Part shown: positions 4,763-6,317 of the stretch, in pieces
How positions within the stretch are numbered: the first letter of the stretch is position 1
Layout: each line of letters begins with the position of its first letter
The notes under the pieces: generated by a model
Database searches by the model: none
The model's input: the letters and a program-made list of their open reading frames with translations, nothing else
Told to the model about the DNA's origin: nothing
From: Gammaproteobacteria bacterium
GTDB lineage: Bacteria > Pseudomonadota > Gammaproteobacteria > Burkholderiales > Thiobacillaceae
DNA: 6,317 nucleotides
Reading direction: 5' to 3'
NCBI GenBank assembly: GCA_018820745.1
Contig: JAHJNP010000275.1
Span: forward strand, 1 to 6,317
Position numbers and translations under genes: made by a program

Positions 4763-4832
4763 CGCGGGCCGGGCGCCCATCGAACCCGGTCGGGGGGCAC
4801 ACGCGCGGCGCGCCCGGAAACAAGCTTTCTTC

Positions 4833-4855
4833 AGCGGCCATCCGGCCGCTTTTTT
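4833..4855 (+). terminator. Intrinsic terminator after the lipoprotein gene
   Basis: AGCGGCC (4833-4839) and GGCCGCT (4844-4850) form a 7-base stem with loop ATCC, followed by a T-run to 4855. The T-run overlaps the stop codon of the convergent orn gene (4854-4856). In the other direction the stem is not followed by a T-run, so it should mainly stop plus-strand transcription. Confidence 0.82.
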
Positions 4856-5402
4856 ATGCGCTGCGGATGAAGTGCTCGCGGTAGTACTTCATCTCGTCGA
4901 TGGATTCGTAGATGTCGGCCAGCGCCTCGTGCTTGTTGGACTTCTTGAACGCTTCGGAAAGGCCGGGCCGCCAGCGCTTGGCGAGCTCTTTCAGGGTGCT
5001 GACATCGAGGTTGCGGTAGTGGAAGAACGCCTCCAGCTGCGGCATGCAGCGCGCCATGAAGCGGCGGTCCTGGCAGATCGAGTTGCCGCACATCGGCGAG
5101 GTCCGGGCAGGCACGTGCTGTTTCACGAAATCCAGCATCTGCGCTTCGGCCTCGGCTTCGTTCAGGTGCGAGGCCTTGACGCGCTCGATCAGCCCCGATT
5201 TGGCGTGCGTGCCCTTGTTCCAGTTGTCCATCGCATTCATCACGTCATCGGGTTGATGGACCACCAGCACCGGGCCTTCGGCCACGGTGTTGAGGTCGGC
5301 ATCGGTGACGACGATGGCGAGTTCGATGATGCGGTCGGTCTCGGGCGACAAGCCGGTCATTTCCATGTCGAGCCAGAGCAGATGCGTGGGGTTCAGGGCC
5401 AT
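4854..5402 (-). CDS. orn: Oligoribonuclease
   Basis: The product is 182 residues, the full length of Orn, a 3'-5' exoribonuclease that degrades very short RNAs and in particular the dinucleotides left by RNA decay and c-di-GMP breakdown (pGpG). All DEDDh residues are present at the positions known for the E. coli enzyme: Asp12 and Glu14 in WLDMEMTGL, Asp112 in NSICQDRRF, and His158 and Asp163 in HEALADI. It acts in the cytoplasm as a dimer with divalent metal. A purine-rich AAGGAA lies about 8 bases upstream of the ATG (5402-5400). It is divergent from the cytochrome c gene with 110 bases between, and convergent with the lipoprotein gene, whose terminator touches its stop codon. Identification is secure. 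Confidence 0.98.
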   Translation of the reverse strand: MALNPTHLLWLDMEMTGLSPETDRIIELAIVVTDADLNTVAEGPVLVVHQPDDVMNAMDNWNKGTHAKSGLIERVKASHLNEAEAEAQMLDFVKQHVPARTSPMCGNSICQDRRFMARCMPQLEAFFHYRNLDVSTLKELAKRWRPGLSEAFKKSNKHEALADIYESIDEMKYYREHFIRSA

Positions 5403-5480
5403 ATCAGCGTTCCTTCGAAAAACAGGCCGTCATTCTCGCACACGACGCGCCCGGCGCTGGCGCAATTGCCGCCCTGTGAC

Positions 5481-5486
5481 GATAAT
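5481..5486 (+). promoter_or_regulatory. Possible -10 element for the cytochrome c operon
   Basis: GATAAT matches the sigma-70 -10 consensus at 5 of 6 bases and would place the transcript start near 5493, just ahead of the ribosome-binding site AGGAG (5501-5505). No good -35 hexamer is seen at normal spacing (TGGCGC at 5458), so this is tentative. Confidence 0.3.
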
Positions 5487-5512
5487 GCGGAATAGCCAAG
5501 AGGAGTCCCATC

Positions 5513-5818
5513 ATGAAAATCCTGACCGTTCTATTCTGTGGCGCACTGCTGGCCAGCGGCGTTCACGCCGCGCCCGTCGCCAAGGGCGACCCCAAGACCG
5601 GCAAGGGTCTGCACGACAAGGCCTGCATCAGCTGCCATGCCAGCATGCTCGGCGGCGACGGCAGCGAGATCTACACCCGCGCCGACCGCAAGATCCAGAA
5701 CACGCAGCAGCTCGCCGCCCGCGTCTCCGCCTGCAACGCCAACACCGGCGCCGGCTGGTTTCCGGAAGACGAAGCGCACGTCGCGGCTTACCTCAATCAG
5801 CAGTATTACAAGTTCTAA
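5513..5818 (+). CDS. Small periplasmic monohaem cytochrome c
   Basis: The product is 101 residues. A signal peptide of about 19-20 residues (cleavage after VHA) directs it to the periplasm, where haem is attached covalently at CISCH (Cys38, Cys41, His42). The rest fits a small class I-like fold: helix [14 protein letters not shown] before the haem site and a C-terminal helix ([16 protein letters not shown]). The only methionine in the mature protein is Met45, three residues after the haem His, so there is no Met in the usual distal position in the C-terminal half. His89 and Cys73 are the remaining candidate ligands. The ATG has AGGAG 7 bases upstream. It lies 13 bases ahead of phhB and is probably cotranscribed with it. 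Electron-transfer partner is unknown. Confidence 0.9.
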   Translation: MKILTVLFCGALLASGVHAAPVAKGDPKTGKGLHDKACISCHASMLGGDGSEIYTRADRKIQNTQQLAARVSACNANTGAGWFPEDEAHVAAYLNQQYYKF

Positions 5819-5831
5819 GCAAGGAATCGCA

Positions 5832-6173
5832 ATGGCTAACATCATCGAAGAACTCGTGCGCAAGAAGTGCGCACCTTGCGAAGGCGGCGTCGCCCCGCTG
5901 ACCGAAGCGCAGATCGGGCCGCTGCTGAAGGGCCTGTCGGGCTGGCAGCACGAAGGCGAAAAGATCGCCAAGGAATTCAAGTTCAAGGACCACTACCAGG
6001 CGCAGGCCTTCACCAACGCGGTAATGTGGGTGTCGCACCGCGAAGACCATCATCCCTATCTGCTGGTGGGCTACAACACCGTCAAGGTCGAGTACTGGAC
6101 GCATGCCATCGGCGGACTTTCCGAAAACGATTTCATCTGCGCGGCCAAGGTCGACATGCTGTTTGACATCTGA
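5832..6173 (+). CDS. phhB: Pterin-4a-carbinolamine dehydratase
   Basis: The product is 113 residues, normal for the PCD/DCoH family. It dehydrates 4a-hydroxytetrahydropterin in the cytoplasm, regenerating the cofactor of aromatic amino acid hydroxylases, and some members serve other pterin uses such as molybdopterin metabolism. The active-site signature is complete: [20 protein letters not shown] with His73, His74 and Pro75, then the third His at 91 in [13 protein letters not shown]. The N-terminus carries a Cys13-x2-Cys16 pair common in bacterial members. AAGGAA lies 5-6 bases before the ATG. It sits between the cytochrome c gene and rsgA, with 4 bases to the GTG of rsgA; no phenylalanine hydroxylase gene is in view. 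Confidence 0.95.
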   Translation: MANIIEELVRKKCAPCEGGVAPLTEAQIGPLLKGLSGWQHEGEKIAKEFKFKDHYQAQAFTNAVMWVSHREDHHPYLLVGYNTVKVEYWTHAIGGLSENDFICAAKVDMLFDI

Positions 6174-6177
6174 TCCC

Positions 6178-6317
6178 GTGACCGTCCTGACCGGGCAGGT
6201 CGTCGCCGCATTCAGCCGCCGCTTCATCGTCGCCACAGCCGACGGCGAGCTGCCGTGCCAGGTCAAGGGCCGCCATCTGCGCGTGGTGTGCGGCGATCAG
6301 GTCACCGTCCGGCGCGA
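6178..6317 (+). CDS. rsgA: Ribosome small-subunit GTPase RsgA (partial N-terminus)
   Basis: Only 46 codons are present before the right edge. They read as the N-terminal OB-fold of RsgA (YjeQ): LTGQVVAAFSRRFIVATADG, then LPCQVKGRHLRVVCGDQVTVRR. RsgA is a circularly permuted GTPase that binds the 30S subunit late in its maturation; the GTPase and zinc domains lie outside the window. The start is taken as GTG 6178, which matches the usual short lead into the OB-fold, but no Shine-Dalgarno sequence is seen. An in-frame TTG at 6163 overlapping the end of phhB is an alternative. Translation is probably coupled to phhB. Confidence 0.88.
   Translation, partial: MTVLTGQVVAAFSRRFIVATADGELPCQVKGRHLRVVCGDQVTVRR

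Noticed and set aside
5489..5494. GGAATA upstream of the cytochrome c gene as a further ECF -35 box
   Set aside because: It is only about 20 bases from the ATG and no CGTCTT-like element follows at 15 bases.
4872..5495. Plus-strand open frame opposite orn
   Set aside because: It is the mirror of orn, whose catalytic residues are all intact on the other strand.

Overview
The window is GC-rich, densely coding DNA from a proteobacterium, most likely a betaproteobacterium. The right end (oligoribonuclease, a small cytochrome c, pterin-4a-carbinolamine dehydratase, RsgA) looks like a chromosomal housekeeping neighbourhood of that group. The left two thirds carry sulfur/redox-flavoured envelope genes, which would fit a sulfur-oxidising lineage such as the Thiobacillus relatives; that placement is inference. 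No RNA genes, mobile elements or CRISPR arrays are visible.

Layout. Positions 1-1492 (minus strand) are a tightly overlapping operon: an ECF sigma factor, a membrane anti-sigma factor and a secreted thioredoxin-fold (DUF255/SSP411-type) protein cut by the left edge. Positions 1493-1633 are a divergent regulatory region. Positions 1634-4105 (plus strand) hold two small secreted DsrE-like proteins and an outer-membrane porin, with an intrinsic terminator after the second DsrE gene and another after the porin. Positions 4250-4762 encode a lipoprotein with PEGA and SHOCT domains, followed by a terminator. Then come orn (minus) and, divergent from it, cytochrome c, phhB and the start of rsgA (plus).

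Main observation. The periplasmic half of the anti-sigma factor looks homologous to the two secreted DsrE-like proteins encoded divergently. All three share a His at the end of the first strand, a glycine motif and a single Cys followed by a three-residue gap and Ile/Leu, and they end alike. In addition, the divergent region contains two copies of the same ECF-type promoter pointing in opposite directions: GGAATAA, exactly 15 bases, then CGTCTT. One faces the sigma operon and one the DsrE genes. The sequence therefore supports a self-contained regulon. The ECF sigma factor would drive its own operon and the divergent operon, and the anti-sigma factor would carry a sensor domain related to the proteins that the sigma factor induces. 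A model consistent with this is an envelope sulfur or thiol-redox sensing system, with the secreted DsrE proteins and thioredoxin handling or relaying the signal and the porin admitting a substrate. The signal and biochemistry are not determined by the sequence.
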